This document shows, in pieces, positions 19,104-28,983 of a DNA stretch of 64,000 nt. Position 1 is the stretch's first letter, and each line of letters starts with the position of its first letter. Below the pieces are notes generated by a model. It saw nothing but the letters and a program-made list of their open reading frames with translations, was not told the origin of the DNA and made no database searches. Made by a program: the position numbers and the translations under genes. Source of the stretch: Vibrio jasicida CAIM 1864 = LMG 25398 (GTDB lineage Bacteria > Pseudomonadota > Gammaproteobacteria > Enterobacterales > Vibrionaceae). The stretch covers positions 1 through 64,000 of the forward strand of contig NZ_BAOG01000035.1 in the NCBI RefSeq assembly GCF_000400365.1, read 5' to 3'.

Positions 19104-21737
19104 ATGCGTAGCCTCAACCTTATCTTCCAAAGCTGGATAGTCGATCAATTTCAGTCGCACAAGCAGGCGTATGAGCAAGCTTGGGAGTGCAAAACCAATT
19201 GGTTGGGCAACATTGTGCTTTCTGTTTGGTTTTCATTGAGCTTTGTTTTCCTAAAACCTGTGATTTCTGGTGTTCCCTCTTGGAAGCTGCCTCTGGTCTA
19301 TTTCCCACAAGTTAACTATGCCGCTCCTCGCTTGTTTGACCCGATTCGATTTGTTGTCCAGAGCGTTTGGTTACTGTGTTTTAAGCAAAGTGTGGCGTCC
19401 GCTTGGTCTCATCAAGCCAGTAGTGTCGTGATGCATCTTGCTGAGAAAATCCGCAATGCTTTCTACTTGCCGTTTGAGCTGGTGGCGAAAAGTGTTCGTT
19501 GGTTAGAAAAGGCCGCAAACCAAGTTAAAGATCCTGAAGTTCGTGAACGCATGAAAGCCAGCAAGTCTGCGATGGCCTTGAACTACGCATTGTTGTTCCT
19601 CGTTGTGTTGATCGCGTTGCTCTGTTTTACAGTGCCATTCGGTTACCAAGCGCAGACTGTATTTGTGCTGCTGTTGTGGGCGCTTGCCATGATGGTGCGA
19701 CGTATGCCGGGGCGCTTTCCGACCATGTTGCTCATCATTCTTTCGGTGACAGCATCGTGTCGTTATCTCTGGTGGCGTTACTCATCAACCTTAAACTGGG
19801 ACGATCCTATTGCACTGATCTTAGGGGGTATATTGCTTTTAGCAGAAACCTATTCTTGGATCGTGTTGATGCTGGGTTACTTCCAGAATATATGGCCGCT
19901 TAACCGTAAGCCAGTTTCGATGCCACAAGATCAATCGACTTGGCCAACTATCGACTTGATGATTCCGACTTACAACGAAGATCTCGATGTGGTTAAAGCG
20001 ACGGTGTACGCAGCGATGGGGGTAGACTGGCCAAAAGAAAAGCTGAAAATTCACATTCTCGATGATGGTAAACGAGACAGCTTCCGTGACTTCGCAAAGA
20101 GTGTGGGGGTCAACTACATTCGCAGGCCAACTAACGAGCACGCCAAAGCCGGCAACATCAACTATGCGTTAAAGCAGACGGATGGTGAGTTTGTGGCGAT
20201 CTTCGACTGTGACCACATTCCAACTCGAGCATTCTTCCAGCTCACCATGGGCATGTTCCTCAAAGATCCGAAGCTGGCGCTGATTCAAACTCCGCACCAC
20301 TTTTTCTCTCCGGATCCGTTTGAACGTAACTTATCGAACTTCCGCAATGTGCCTAATGAAGGCAACTTGTTTTATGGCTTGATTCAAGATGGTAACGATT
20401 TATGGGACGCGACTTTCTTCTGTGGATCGTGCGCCATTTTACGCCGTGAGCCGCTTGAAGAAGTAGGTGGTATTGCAGTTGAAACCGTAACGGAAGACGC
20501 ACATACGTCACTGCGCATGCACCGATTGGGCTATCGCTCTGCTTACCTTAAGCAGCCGATATCAGCGGGTTTAGCGACAGAAACCTTATCGGCACACGTA
20601 GGGCAACGTATTCGCTGGGCGAGGGGCATGGCGCAGATCTTCAGGGTCGACAACCCGCTCACCGGTAAAGGGCTGAAGTTGTCGCAGCGGCTTTGTTACG
20701 TCAATGCCATGCTGCATTTCTTATCCGGTATACCGCGTATTGTGTTTTTGATTGCACCTCTGGCGTTTTTGTTGCTGCACTCTTACGTCATTTACGCACC
20801 AGCATTGGCGATCATCCTGTACGTTTTGCCGCATATGATCCACGCCAGTATGACCAACTCACGCATGCAGGGTGACTATCGTTACTCCTTCTGGGGAGAA
20901 GTGTATGAAACCGTGCTTGCTTGGTACATCGCAAGACCAACCACCGTCGCTTTGTTTGCGCCTCATAAAGGGACATTCAATGTAACGGCGAAAGGGGGCT
21001 TAGTTGAAAAATCGCATTACGACTGGGTGATCTCTCGACCGTATTTGGTGCTCGTGGCACTGAATATTCTTGGTTTTGCCGTGGGCCTGTATCGAATGGG
21101 GTGGGGGCCCCAGGATGAGGTCGGCACTGTCATCGTGAACTTAGTATGGACGATGTACAACTTACTGATCTTAGGTGCAGCGGTCGCGGTTGCGGTAGAA
21201 GCGAAACAGGTACGAAAAGATCACCGCGTAGAGGTGGCAATTCCTGTTGCGGTGAGATTGCATTCTGGGCATTTGATTCAAGCTCAGATGAAAGACTTTT
21301 CATTGGGGGGCGTCCGCATAGAAATCGATGGCGTTGACGAACAAACTTGCCAGTACTTACTCGGTCAGTCACTCGAAGTGATTCTGAATCGTGGTGGACA
21401 AGAATTCGTGTTCCCGATGACGGTTGCCTATGCTCATAAAGGCATGTTCGGTATGCAACTCAATGAATTGTCGCATCAACAACAAATCCAATACGTCCAA
21501 TGTACATTTGCACGAGCAGATACATGGGCGAAATGGCAACAAGGCTATCAAGCAGATAAGCCACTATCGAGTATGCAAGCCGTTCTACAAGTCGGCTTTA
21601 ACGGATACAAGCGCTTGCTACAACACTGCCCGAAATTTGTCGTGGTCAGTGTGGATGCACTTTTATTTTGTATCGAATTTATTTGGTCACTTCGACCTCG
21701 CTATGTCCCAATCAGGACCACAAGTCATGCTAAATAA
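19104..21737 (+). CDS. bcsA: cellulose synthase catalytic subunit BcsA
   Basis: The membrane glycosyltransferase (GT2) that polymerises UDP-glucose into cellulose and pushes the chain through its own channel. The 877 residues carry all catalytic motifs: DDG at about 320-322, DCD at about 368-370, TED near 463-465 and QRIRW at about 501-505, set between membrane helices. The C-terminal PilZ domain has the c-di-GMP motif RKDHR (704-708) and D-F-S-L-G-G (from 731), so synthesis should be c-di-GMP activated. About 150 extra N-terminal residues precede the first core helices, as in enteric BcsA. CAGGG lies 7 bases before the ATG. The 3' end overlaps bcsB. Confidence 0.97.
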   Translation: MRSLNLIFQSWIVDQFQSHKQAYEQAWECKTNWLGNIVLSVWFSLSFVFLKPVISGVPSWKLPLVYFPQVNYAAPRLFDPIRFVVQSVWLLCFKQSVASAWSHQASSVVMHLAEKIRNAFYLPFELVAKSVRWLEKAANQVKDPEVRERMKASKSAMALNYALLFLVVLIALLCFTVPFGYQAQTVFVLLLWALAMMVRRMPGRFPTMLLIILSVTASCRYLWWRYSSTLNWDDPIALILGGILLLAETYSWIVLMLGYFQNIWPLNRKPVSMPQDQSTWPTIDLMIPTYNEDLDVVKATVYAAMGVDWPKEKLKIHILDDGKRDSFRDFAKSVGVNYIRRPTNEHAKAGNINYALKQTDGEFVAIFDCDHIPTRAFFQLTMGMFLKDPKLALIQTPHHFFSPDPFERNLSNFRNVPNEGNLFYGLIQDGNDLWDATFFCGSCAILRREPLEEVGGIAVETVTEDAHTSLRMHRLGYRSAYLKQPISAGLATETLSAHVGQRIRWARGMAQIFRVDNPLTGKGLKLSQRLCYVNAMLHFLSGIPRIVFLIAPLAFLLLHSYVIYAPALAIILYVLPHMIHASMTNSRMQGDYRYSFWGEVYETVLAWYIARPTTVALFAPHKGTFNVTAKGGLVEKSHYDWVISRPYLVLVALNILGFAVGLYRMGWGPQDEVGTVIVNLVWTMYNLLILGAAVAVAVEAKQVRKDHRVEVAIPVAVRLHSGHLIQAQMKDFSLGGVRIEIDGVDEQTCQYLLGQSLEVILNRGGQEFVFPMTVAYAHKGMFGMQLNELSHQQQIQYVQCTFARADTWAKWQQGYQADKPLSSMQAVLQVGFNGYKRLLQHCPKFVVVSVDALLFCIEFIWSLRPRYVPIRTTSHAK

Positions 21738-24018
21738 TAAAAAACTAACAGCGTTGACGACGGCAATCACTCTGATGTGTATGTCGGGCAGTCTCGCGGC
21801 ACAAGAAGTAAAACAGCAATTGTCGGAACCTCAAGCTCAGCAACAAGACACGGAAAATGCCACCGTCTTTAAGCGAGTCGTTCCATTTAGTCAATTGGGC
21901 TACAGCGGCTCAATTGCAATTCAGGGCAGTGAAGCGAACGCTTATGTTGGCTTTGGCTCTCGCCTTGATGAGGTGGTTTCAAAAGCCACGTTGTACTTTG
22001 ATATTACGCCTTCGCCAGCATTACTTGCCTTGGTTTCACATGTCAAAGTGTACTTGAACAACGAGTTGATGGGCGTGGCGTCTATCGTTGATGGACAGCA
22101 GGGTAAAAAGCTCAGTCTTTCTATGCCATTGGATACGCGTTATTTCAGTAACTACAACCAAATTCGTTTTGAGCTGATTGGCAATACTCAAAAAGACTGT
22201 GCCAACCCGAATGATTCCAGTATTTGGGCCGAGATCAGCCAAAGCAGCCGCATTGAAATGTTTGTGCAAAAAACGCAGCTAGAAAGCGATTTGAGCTTAT
22301 TGCCAGCGCCTTTCTTTGATGTTCGTGACTTTAGCCAACTCAATCTGCCTGTCGTAATGGGCGATAAATATGACTTAGACGAAGTGAAAGCCGCTGGTGT
22401 TTTGAGTTCCTACTTTGGCTCTTTAGCGGCTTGGCGCGGTGCGCAGTTTCCTCTGAGTTTCGACACTTTGCCAGAGCGCAACGCCGTGGTGTTTATCACT
22501 AACGACAACAAACCTGAATTCCTAAAAGACTTCCCAGATACGGATGGCCCGCGTGTACAGGTGATTACCCACCCAACCGACCCATACGTGAAGTTATTGC
22601 TGGTGATTGGTCGTGATAGTGCTGACCTAAACACCGCAGTACGTGGCTTGGCATTGGGTAACCAGATTCTTACCGGCCCCATTGCCAAGATCAACGAGGT
22701 GAAGCAAATCAAACCTCGCGTGCCTTACGATGCGCCAAACTGGGTGAGCACAGATCGACCGGTTGCGTTGTCTGAATTGGTTGAGCAAAAGAGCATGCTG
22801 CAGGTGGAAGGTCGCACGCCACCACCTATCAGCGTGAGCTTACGTTTGCCGCCAGATTTGTTTACTTGGCAGAGTCGTGGTATTCCAATGGATCTGAACT
22901 ACCGTTACTCACCACCGACGGAAGACCATTCTGGTTCCCGCCTGACGCTGAGCATTAACGACCAGTTTATCGAAGCTTTTAACCTGACCACTGCTGGTCA
23001 AGGTGGCGACTCCAACCGCGTTCGTGTGCCATTGTTGGATGACAGCATTCTGAGCAGCGACGACCGTGTTCGTATTCCGGCATTCAAAGTGGGCAGCAAA
23101 AACCAGATCGATTTTGAATTTGGCTTTGCCTCTGTCACAGATGGTCAGTGTCAGGTCACTCAACCAAGCAAACAATATGCCGTGGTTGATGGCGACTCGA
23201 CGATCGACTTTAGCGGTTTCCCGCACTACATCGAAATGCCGAACATGCGAGCGTTTGCAACATCTGGCTTCCCGTACACTCGTATGGCGGATCTGTCTGA
23301 AACCGCTGTTGTGGTGCCAAAAAACGCACCAAAGGAAGCCCTGCAAACCTTCTTGAATGTGATGGGCTCTTTGGGGGGCGATTCTGGTTACCCAGGCATC
23401 CAAGTGTTGTTGACCGATAAGTGGGATGCACAAGCGCTAAAAGACAAAGATATCTTGAGCATTGGTGTGGTGCGTTCATTAGAAGAAGCGGCGAACGACC
23501 CAGACCAAGTGAATCTGGTGGTTGAAGCAGGCGAGCGCCAAATTCGTCTACCGAGCAAGAATGAACAACAGCTTGGTATGAACTGGATGGACCCAAGCGA
23601 TGCGAACCAAGTGCCAGCTGATTATGTTTCAGTGGAAGCAGGCGGCTCCTTTGCTACGATTTATGGTATGGAATCACCTTACACAAATAATCGCAGTTTA
23701 GTGTCTATCATGGCTGCTCATCCTACCGATTTTTCTATGGTTGATGAAGCTCTCGCGGATTCGGGCAAAGTGGAGCATATGTTTGGCTCTGTAGTGACGC
23801 TAAGAAACGATGAAGTCGCGAGCTATAACGTTGGTTCTCATTACTTTGTGGGTGAGCTGCCAGTGTGGCAATTAGTGTGGTTCCACTTCTCAAATCATCC
23901 AATCATCGTGGCATGCTTCGCTGCGTTATTGATGGTGATAGTGACTATTGTGCTTTGGCGTGTTCTGCGTCAGGTTGCTGCAAAACGTCTAGAGAAGACT
24001 GAGGAGGAAGAGGAATGA
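21727..24018 (+). CDS. bcsB: cellulose synthase periplasmic subunit BcsB
   Basis: The periplasmic partner of BcsA that guides the nascent glucan. I place the start at 21727: MLNNKKLTALTTAITLMCM reads as a signal peptide with cleavage after SLAA, and CAGGA lies 9 bases upstream. The frame is open for another 300 bp within bcsA, but that stretch is only a shadow. The 763-residue protein has the alternating carbohydrate-binding and flavodoxin-like domains of the family (VFKRVVPFSQLGYSGSIAIQG near the mature start, as a region) and one C-terminal membrane anchor (about residues 720-742), followed by a charged tail (EKTEEEEE). It overlaps bcsA by 11 bp and bcsZ by 4 bp. Confidence 0.95.
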   Translation: MLNNKKLTALTTAITLMCMSGSLAAQEVKQQLSEPQAQQQDTENATVFKRVVPFSQLGYSGSIAIQGSEANAYVGFGSRLDEVVSKATLYFDITPSPALLALVSHVKVYLNNELMGVASIVDGQQGKKLSLSMPLDTRYFSNYNQIRFELIGNTQKDCANPNDSSIWAEISQSSRIEMFVQKTQLESDLSLLPAPFFDVRDFSQLNLPVVMGDKYDLDEVKAAGVLSSYFGSLAAWRGAQFPLSFDTLPERNAVVFITNDNKPEFLKDFPDTDGPRVQVITHPTDPYVKLLLVIGRDSADLNTAVRGLALGNQILTGPIAKINEVKQIKPRVPYDAPNWVSTDRPVALSELVEQKSMLQVEGRTPPPISVSLRLPPDLFTWQSRGIPMDLNYRYSPPTEDHSGSRLTLSINDQFIEAFNLTTAGQGGDSNRVRVPLLDDSILSSDDRVRIPAFKVGSKNQIDFEFGFASVTDGQCQVTQPSKQYAVVDGDSTIDFSGFPHYIEMPNMRAFATSGFPYTRMADLSETAVVVPKNAPKEALQTFLNVMGSLGGDSGYPGIQVLLTDKWDAQALKDKDILSIGVVRSLEEAANDPDQVNLVVEAGERQIRLPSKNEQQLGMNWMDPSDANQVPADYVSVEAGGSFATIYGMESPYTNNRSLVSIMAAHPTDFSMVDEALADSGKVEHMFGSVVTLRNDEVASYNVGSHYFVGELPVWQLVWFHFSNHPIIVACFAALLMVIVTIVLWRVLRQVAAKRLEKTEEEEE

Positions 24019-25121
24019 AAAAGTTGATTGCACTTATCATGCTACTGACTTCTCCTCAACTGTGGGCAAACACGTGTGACTGGCCACAATGGGACACATT
24101 CAAGTCGGTTTATATCGAACAAGGTCGAGTCGTGGATGGCAGCGATGAACGCATGATCACCACATCGGAAGGCCAGTCCTATGCGTTGTTTTTTGCTTTG
24201 GTTGCCAATGATCAAAAAGCGTTTGCCGAAGTATTAAACTGGACTCAAGTGCATTTAGCTGGTGGTGACCTTACGGCAAGATTGCCAGCTTGGTTATGGG
24301 GCCGAAAAGCGAACGGCAGTTTTGGTGTGTTAGATACCAATGCAGCATCGGATTCCGACCTTTGGATTGCTTACGCTTTAGTTGAAGCGGGTCGACTGTG
24401 GGATAACTATTACTACCAATCGCTTGGTCATCTGCTTGCTAGTCGTATTCTACGAGAAGAGGCTGTAACCATTGACGGTGTGGGCACCGTGTTACTGCCT
24501 GCACCAACAGGATTTGAGTTTGGTGATCGCTACCGTGTGAACCCGAGCTATGTGCCGTTACAGCTGATTGCCCGAATGGAAGCTCTGTATCCGCAGTATT
24601 CATGGGATGGCATGTATAAAGCAAGCGCGCAAATGCTAACGCAAACCATGCCAAAAGGTTTCAGCCCTGATTGGGCAACGCTCAGCCAAGGCCAGTACAG
24701 TGCCGATTCGGTGACTGGGCCAATTGGCAGTTACAACGCCATTCGTACGTACTTATGGTCGGGTATGCTTGATGACCAAGTCGCAGAAAAAGCTCAGCTG
24801 ATTCAGCAAATGCAGCCCTTTGTCGCAGCGACTAAAGCGCTCGGTGCACCACCACGAGAAGTGAATACAGAAACGGGTGAGTACACTCAAGTTGGCAGTG
24901 CAGGATTTTCTGCCGCTGCTTTGCCTTTGTTGGCGGCATCTGGTGAGTCTGAGCTGCTCAAAGCACAAGCAAGCCGAGCGCAGCAAGAGCTTATCTCGGA
25001 CAGAAATGACCACTACTACGACAATGTTTTGAGCTTGTTTGGCCTAGGCTGGCATCAGGCGCGCTACCGCTTTGGCAAACAAGGTGAACTGTTGCCTGCA
25101 TGGAGCGAGCAATGCCAATAG
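24015..25121 (+). CDS. bcsZ: periplasmic endo-1,4-beta-glucanase BcsZ (GH8)
   Basis: A glycoside hydrolase family 8 endoglucanase that trims cellulose chains during export. The 368 residues begin with a signal peptide (MKKLIALIMLLTSPQLWA). The general acid is Glu52 in TTSEGQSYAL. Further family motifs are NAASDSDLWIAYAL and FGDRYRVNPSYVPL. Length and position (between bcsB and bcsC) match E. coli BcsZ. It overlaps bcsB by 4 bp (ATGA) and bcsC by 10 bp, so the operon is tightly coupled. Confidence 0.96.
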   Translation: MKKLIALIMLLTSPQLWANTCDWPQWDTFKSVYIEQGRVVDGSDERMITTSEGQSYALFFALVANDQKAFAEVLNWTQVHLAGGDLTARLPAWLWGRKANGSFGVLDTNAASDSDLWIAYALVEAGRLWDNYYYQSLGHLLASRILREEAVTIDGVGTVLLPAPTGFEFGDRYRVNPSYVPLQLIARMEALYPQYSWDGMYKASAQMLTQTMPKGFSPDWATLSQGQYSADSVTGPIGSYNAIRTYLWSGMLDDQVAEKAQLIQQMQPFVAATKALGAPPREVNTETGEYTQVGSAGFSAAALPLLAASGESELLKAQASRAQQELISDRNDHYYDNVLSLFGLGWHQARYRFGKQGELLPAWSEQCQ

Positions 25122-28100
25122 CAAGACGTGCTTCGTGGTTGATCTCGCTGGCTATGATGGCGAGCGGGATTGCTCCTGTTTATGCACAAAGTTTTAACTC
25201 AAAGCCGCTTAGCAAAGCGCAGTTGGCCGCAGTGTACCAACCAGTTGAAACGGTTCAGTTCTCGACGTCTCTTGCTCGGGTAAATTCGGTGGAGTGGCTA
25301 GTTGAACAACTGAAACTGGCGGATGCAATAGGACGCGACGACATTGTTGAAAGTACGTTAGAGCGTTTGTTTGCCATTGAGGAAGGCAACCCGATTGGCT
25401 TGTATTATCAAGCCAATATGTACTTAAAGCGTAAGCAACCTGAGCTGGCGAAGCAGACGTTTCAACGTTTAACTACACAATCGCCAAATTCTCCACAAGC
25501 CAAAGACTTGGCTGCCATCATGTCTCTTCAAGGAAATAACAAAGGCGATTACCAACGAGCTAAGCTGCTGGCTAAATCTGGCCGTTACGAAGAAGCCATC
25601 CAAGCGTACAAAGTCATTTTTCCAAACGGCATGCCTTCTGCTGCATTGCAGTTAGAGTTTCTTCAGCTGCAAAGCAATCTAGATGGAAGTTGGCAGGCAG
25701 TAAAACAAGGTTTAGAGCGCTTAAATGCAGATTACCCAAGTGTGCCTCAGTTTCAACTCGCATTGGCGAATCATATCCGCAAAGAGAATCCTGCTGACCC
25801 ATGGATTTTGGATACCTACAAAAAGCTCGCTTTAGCGCCAGTCATTGGCAGCAGTGCGGCGACATCTTGGTTGCGTGCTCTCGATCAACTGCCTATCTCA
25901 GAACAAGTGGTTCAACAATACGCGATTTTAGCGAGTTACTATCCATCAGATCTTGAGATACAACGAGCTAACCAAGGCGCGAAGAAGCGCTGGGAAACCG
26001 AGCAAGATCTGCGTAAGGACCCAACCTATCTTGCCAAATTGAAAGGTCTCAAACTGCTGGATGAAGACAAAACCTTGCAAGCTGAGAAGCAGTTGCGTTA
26101 TGCGATGACGACGCGTCCGAACGACCCAGAAATATTGGGTGGTATGGGCAAGGTCTATCTGCGTAAAGGTCAGCAACAAAAGGCGCTTGAGTATTTTGAA
26201 CGTGCACAGCAGTTAGATAAAGACCCGGATAGTGCCTCGAAATGGGCCACTCTGATTGAAACCTCGCAATATTGGGCTTATTTGGATCAAGGTGATGCAC
26301 TGGCTGAGAAAGGGCAGTTTAAACAAGCTGAAAGCCTTTACCGTAAAGCCATTCAGTCTGATAACACACAGCCTTATGCCTTTACCTCTTTAGGGGCGCT
26401 TTACTTAGCACAAAAGAATTATGCTGCAGCAGATAGATCTTATATCCAAGCACTAAAACTGGAAGCGCTGAACGGATCTGCCTTACGTGGACGACTCGAT
26501 GTTCGTATTGAGCAGCAGGACTGGACGGGCGCGGCTTCGCTTGCACAGCGTTTTTCTCCAGCACAAAAACAGGTGGTGTCTGAGAAAATCAATGGCATTC
26601 AATCTGAGATCATTCTGGCGAGATTGCGCATTGCGATAGCGAAAGATGACCAAGCAGGTATGCAATCTGCAGTGGAAGAATTGATTGAGCTAAAACCAAC
26701 ATCGCCTTGGTTGAGACTGGACATCGCCGATGTGGTTCACTCTATGGGTGATAAACGTCGTGCCGACAGGCTGATGTCTGAATGGGCGACGAACAGCACT
26801 GATCCGGAAATGAAGTTTGCGTATGCCTTGTATCTCGCTCAAGAATTTAAAGTCGATGCGGCGATTTCTGAGTTAGAAAGTGTGCCGAAACGCGACGTTA
26901 CCCCGGCCATGGAGCGTAACCTCACACGCTTAAAGCTCAATGCTGATTTACAAGATCTACCCGCGCGTTATCAGGCCTCACCAAAGGCTGTCACTACCAT
27001 GTTGACCTCGCTTGAGTCGCAATATGCTGGGCAAGTTCAACCTCTAGCAAGGCTTGTAAGTGCTTGGGTAGAGATTGAAAAGGTCGATGAAGCGCAGCGC
27101 ATTTATCAAAGCATTCGCCCCTCAAGCAAATGGAATACCGACGAAAAACTCGCTTACGGCAGTATGATGGTGAGCTTGAATCAGTTTGACGATTTCGACC
27201 AATGGTACGAAGGCTTGGCGTTGAGTAAAGACCAGCAAGCAGTCAGTGCCTCTGAAGCGCTGCAATTTGATGAACTCAAAACACGTCGTACTTTAGCGCA
27301 AGCGGATTTGTTACTCGCGAATCAACAACCAGAGCGAGCAATGGCTTTGTATGAACGTATCTCCTCAAAACCTGAACCATTCAAGACAGAAGCTCAGGTA
27401 GGGTTGTTGCAAGCCAGCGCACAGAGTGGGGATGAGGCAACCTATCACGACTTGCATCTGATCTTGAATAAGAAGCGTGACACGCTGAATGCTGCTCAGC
27501 TGATGACGGTTGCTTCGGTATTCAACCAACTTGGTTACCGCAATGATGCGAACATCCTGAACCGCTTGCTCGATGATACACAAGACGCTGATGCTCTGGC
27601 GTATCGAAACAGCATGTCTATTGCGATGGACAATCAGCAATGGACGTTAGCGGAAGAGCGCGGACGTCAGGCTCTGAATAGTGATCGAATTGAAAAAAGT
27701 GCAAAACCAGATGAAGCAAGTCTAGAGACGCTTACTTTGCGTGAGTTGTATGACACAGCGGATGACTACTGGCTAACGCGCAATGTTAAGTCGGACATCG
27801 ATACGCTCCATGATCGCAGTGATGGTCATGTACTTATTGGTTGGGATTACAGTGCGCGTGATGGGCGTAACTCATCCAACCAAGTGCCAATCGAAGCGCG
27901 TATTCCGATTGAATCACTCGATGGGCATCTGCTGTTGAGAGCGGATTACGTATCTATCGATTCGGGTGAGTTAGATTACTACGAGAAGGATCCTAAAAAC
28001 TTCCCAACCACAACAACGGTTCAAAATGATGCATCGGGTATGGCACTTGGTGTGGGTTGGCAAGCCAAAGATTGGCAAGTGGATATCGGCACTACACCGA

Positions 28101-28879
28101 TTGGTTTTGACCATACCACTTGGGTAGGCGGGATCAGTGTGGATGGTGATCTCGGGGATTTCGGATGGACAGCAGAAGCGTCTCGCCGACCTGAAACCAG
28201 CAGCACACTTTCTTACGCTGGAATGACAGTGCCGAGTGGAACCAGTGATCCTCAAGGCAAAAAATGGGGTGGTGTAGTTCGAACAGGCGTTAAGCTCAAT
28301 TCGAGCTGGGATATAGGTGGCCCTTACGGTTTTTGGAGCAGCCTGCAATACCATGCACTGACGGGTGAAAACGTTGAAGACAACACTCGCCTCGGCGTGC
28401 TTGGTGGGGCTTACTACAAATTGATCGCAACGGATGATCAGCGCCTGAGCATTGGCACTAACTTGATGTACCTCGACTATGACAAGAACTTGGGTGAATA
28501 CACACTTGGTCATGGTGGCTACTACAGCCCGCAAAGTTATTTCTCTGTGTCATTGCCAGTCAACTATTACGGTCGCTACGACAGCACATGGTCGTATCAA
28601 TTGAGTGCTTCCATTTCTAACTCATGGACAGAAGAAGATGCGCCTTATTTATCTTCTAGTGATAGTTCTGAGCGCGGTGGCGGTTTTGGTGCTTCGCTGC
28701 AAGCCGCCGTTGAGAAGCGAGTGAGTAAACGTTGGTATATCGGTGCGCTGGTGGATCTACAGCGTTCAGAGTTTTATACGCCAAACCATTTCATGCTGTA
28801 CGGAAAATACACCTTCAATGACCGCTGGCAGCCGATTGAATACCCACCTGCGGTACCTACGCTGTACAGTGATTTTTAG
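25112..28879 (+). CDS. bcsC: cellulose export outer-membrane protein BcsC
   Basis: The secretion component: a periplasmic TPR superhelix and an outer-membrane barrel through which cellulose leaves. The ATG at 25112 has GGAG 6 bases upstream and gives a signal peptide (MPIARRASWLISLAMMASG, cleavage near VYAQ). The in-frame ATG at 25100 is possible but has no site. Of the 1255 residues, about 30-900 are TPR-like, with clear repeats such as PNDPEILGGMGKVYLRKGQ and QPYAFTSLGALYLAQKN. The last ~330 residues form the barrel (LIGWDYSARDGR onward), rich in aromatic strands and ending near YSDF. It ends the bcsRQABZC operon. Confidence 0.95.
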   Translation: MPIARRASWLISLAMMASGIAPVYAQSFNSKPLSKAQLAAVYQPVETVQFSTSLARVNSVEWLVEQLKLADAIGRDDIVESTLERLFAIEEGNPIGLYYQANMYLKRKQPELAKQTFQRLTTQSPNSPQAKDLAAIMSLQGNNKGDYQRAKLLAKSGRYEEAIQAYKVIFPNGMPSAALQLEFLQLQSNLDGSWQAVKQGLERLNADYPSVPQFQLALANHIRKENPADPWILDTYKKLALAPVIGSSAATSWLRALDQLPISEQVVQQYAILASYYPSDLEIQRANQGAKKRWETEQDLRKDPTYLAKLKGLKLLDEDKTLQAEKQLRYAMTTRPNDPEILGGMGKVYLRKGQQQKALEYFERAQQLDKDPDSASKWATLIETSQYWAYLDQGDALAEKGQFKQAESLYRKAIQSDNTQPYAFTSLGALYLAQKNYAAADRSYIQALKLEALNGSALRGRLDVRIEQQDWTGAASLAQRFSPAQKQVVSEKINGIQSEIILARLRIAIAKDDQAGMQSAVEELIELKPTSPWLRLDIADVVHSMGDKRRADRLMSEWATNSTDPEMKFAYALYLAQEFKVDAAISELESVPKRDVTPAMERNLTRLKLNADLQDLPARYQASPKAVTTMLTSLESQYAGQVQPLARLVSAWVEIEKVDEAQRIYQSIRPSSKWNTDEKLAYGSMMVSLNQFDDFDQWYEGLALSKDQQAVSASEALQFDELKTRRTLAQADLLLANQQPERAMALYERISSKPEPFKTEAQVGLLQASAQSGDEATYHDLHLILNKKRDTLNAAQLMTVASVFNQLGYRNDANILNRLLDDTQDADALAYRNSMSIAMDNQQWTLAEERGRQALNSDRIEKSAKPDEASLETLTLRELYDTADDYWLTRNVKSDIDTLHDRSDGHVLIGWDYSARDGRNSSNQVPIEARIPIESLDGHLLLRADYVSIDSGELDYYEKDPKNFPTTTTVQNDASGMALGVGWQAKDWQVDIGTTPIGFDHTTWVGGISVDGDLGDFGWTAEASRRPETSSTLSYAGMTVPSGTSDPQGKKWGGVVRTGVKLNSSWDIGGPYGFWSSLQYHALTGENVEDNTRLGVLGGAYYKLIATDDQRLSIGTNLMYLDYDKNLGEYTLGHGGYYSPQSYFSVSLPVNYYGRYDSTWSYQLSASISNSWTEEDAPYLSSSDSSERGGGFGASLQAAVEKRVSKRWYIGALVDLQRSEFYTPNHFMLYGKYTFNDRWQPIEYPPAVPTLYSDF

Positions 28880-28925
28880 TACCAAACTCTCTCGTGACGG
28901 GTGTTTTAGGAATGGTAGAAACAAC

Positions 28926-28950
28926 AAAGGCCGGAGTTTTCCGGCCTTTT
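28926..28950. terminator. terminator between bcsC and cnoX
   Basis: The stem AAAGGCCGG/CCGGCCTTT has a short loop and a T-rich tail on the plus strand (CTTTTCTATTT). It ends the bcs operon and could also act for cnoX on the other strand. Confidence 0.85.
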
Positions 28951-28983
28951 CTATTTGAGCTGTCCTGCTTTAAATCGATTCGC

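Noticed and set aside
21424-21726. Upstream extension of the bcsB open frame to 21424
   Set aside because: It lies wholly inside bcsA, has no signal peptide at that end, and a good start with a ribosome-binding site and signal peptide is at 21727.
23066-23433. Long open frames on both strands inside bcsB
   Set aside because: They are shadows of a GC-richer coding region; bcsB has the expected signal peptide, domains and anchor.
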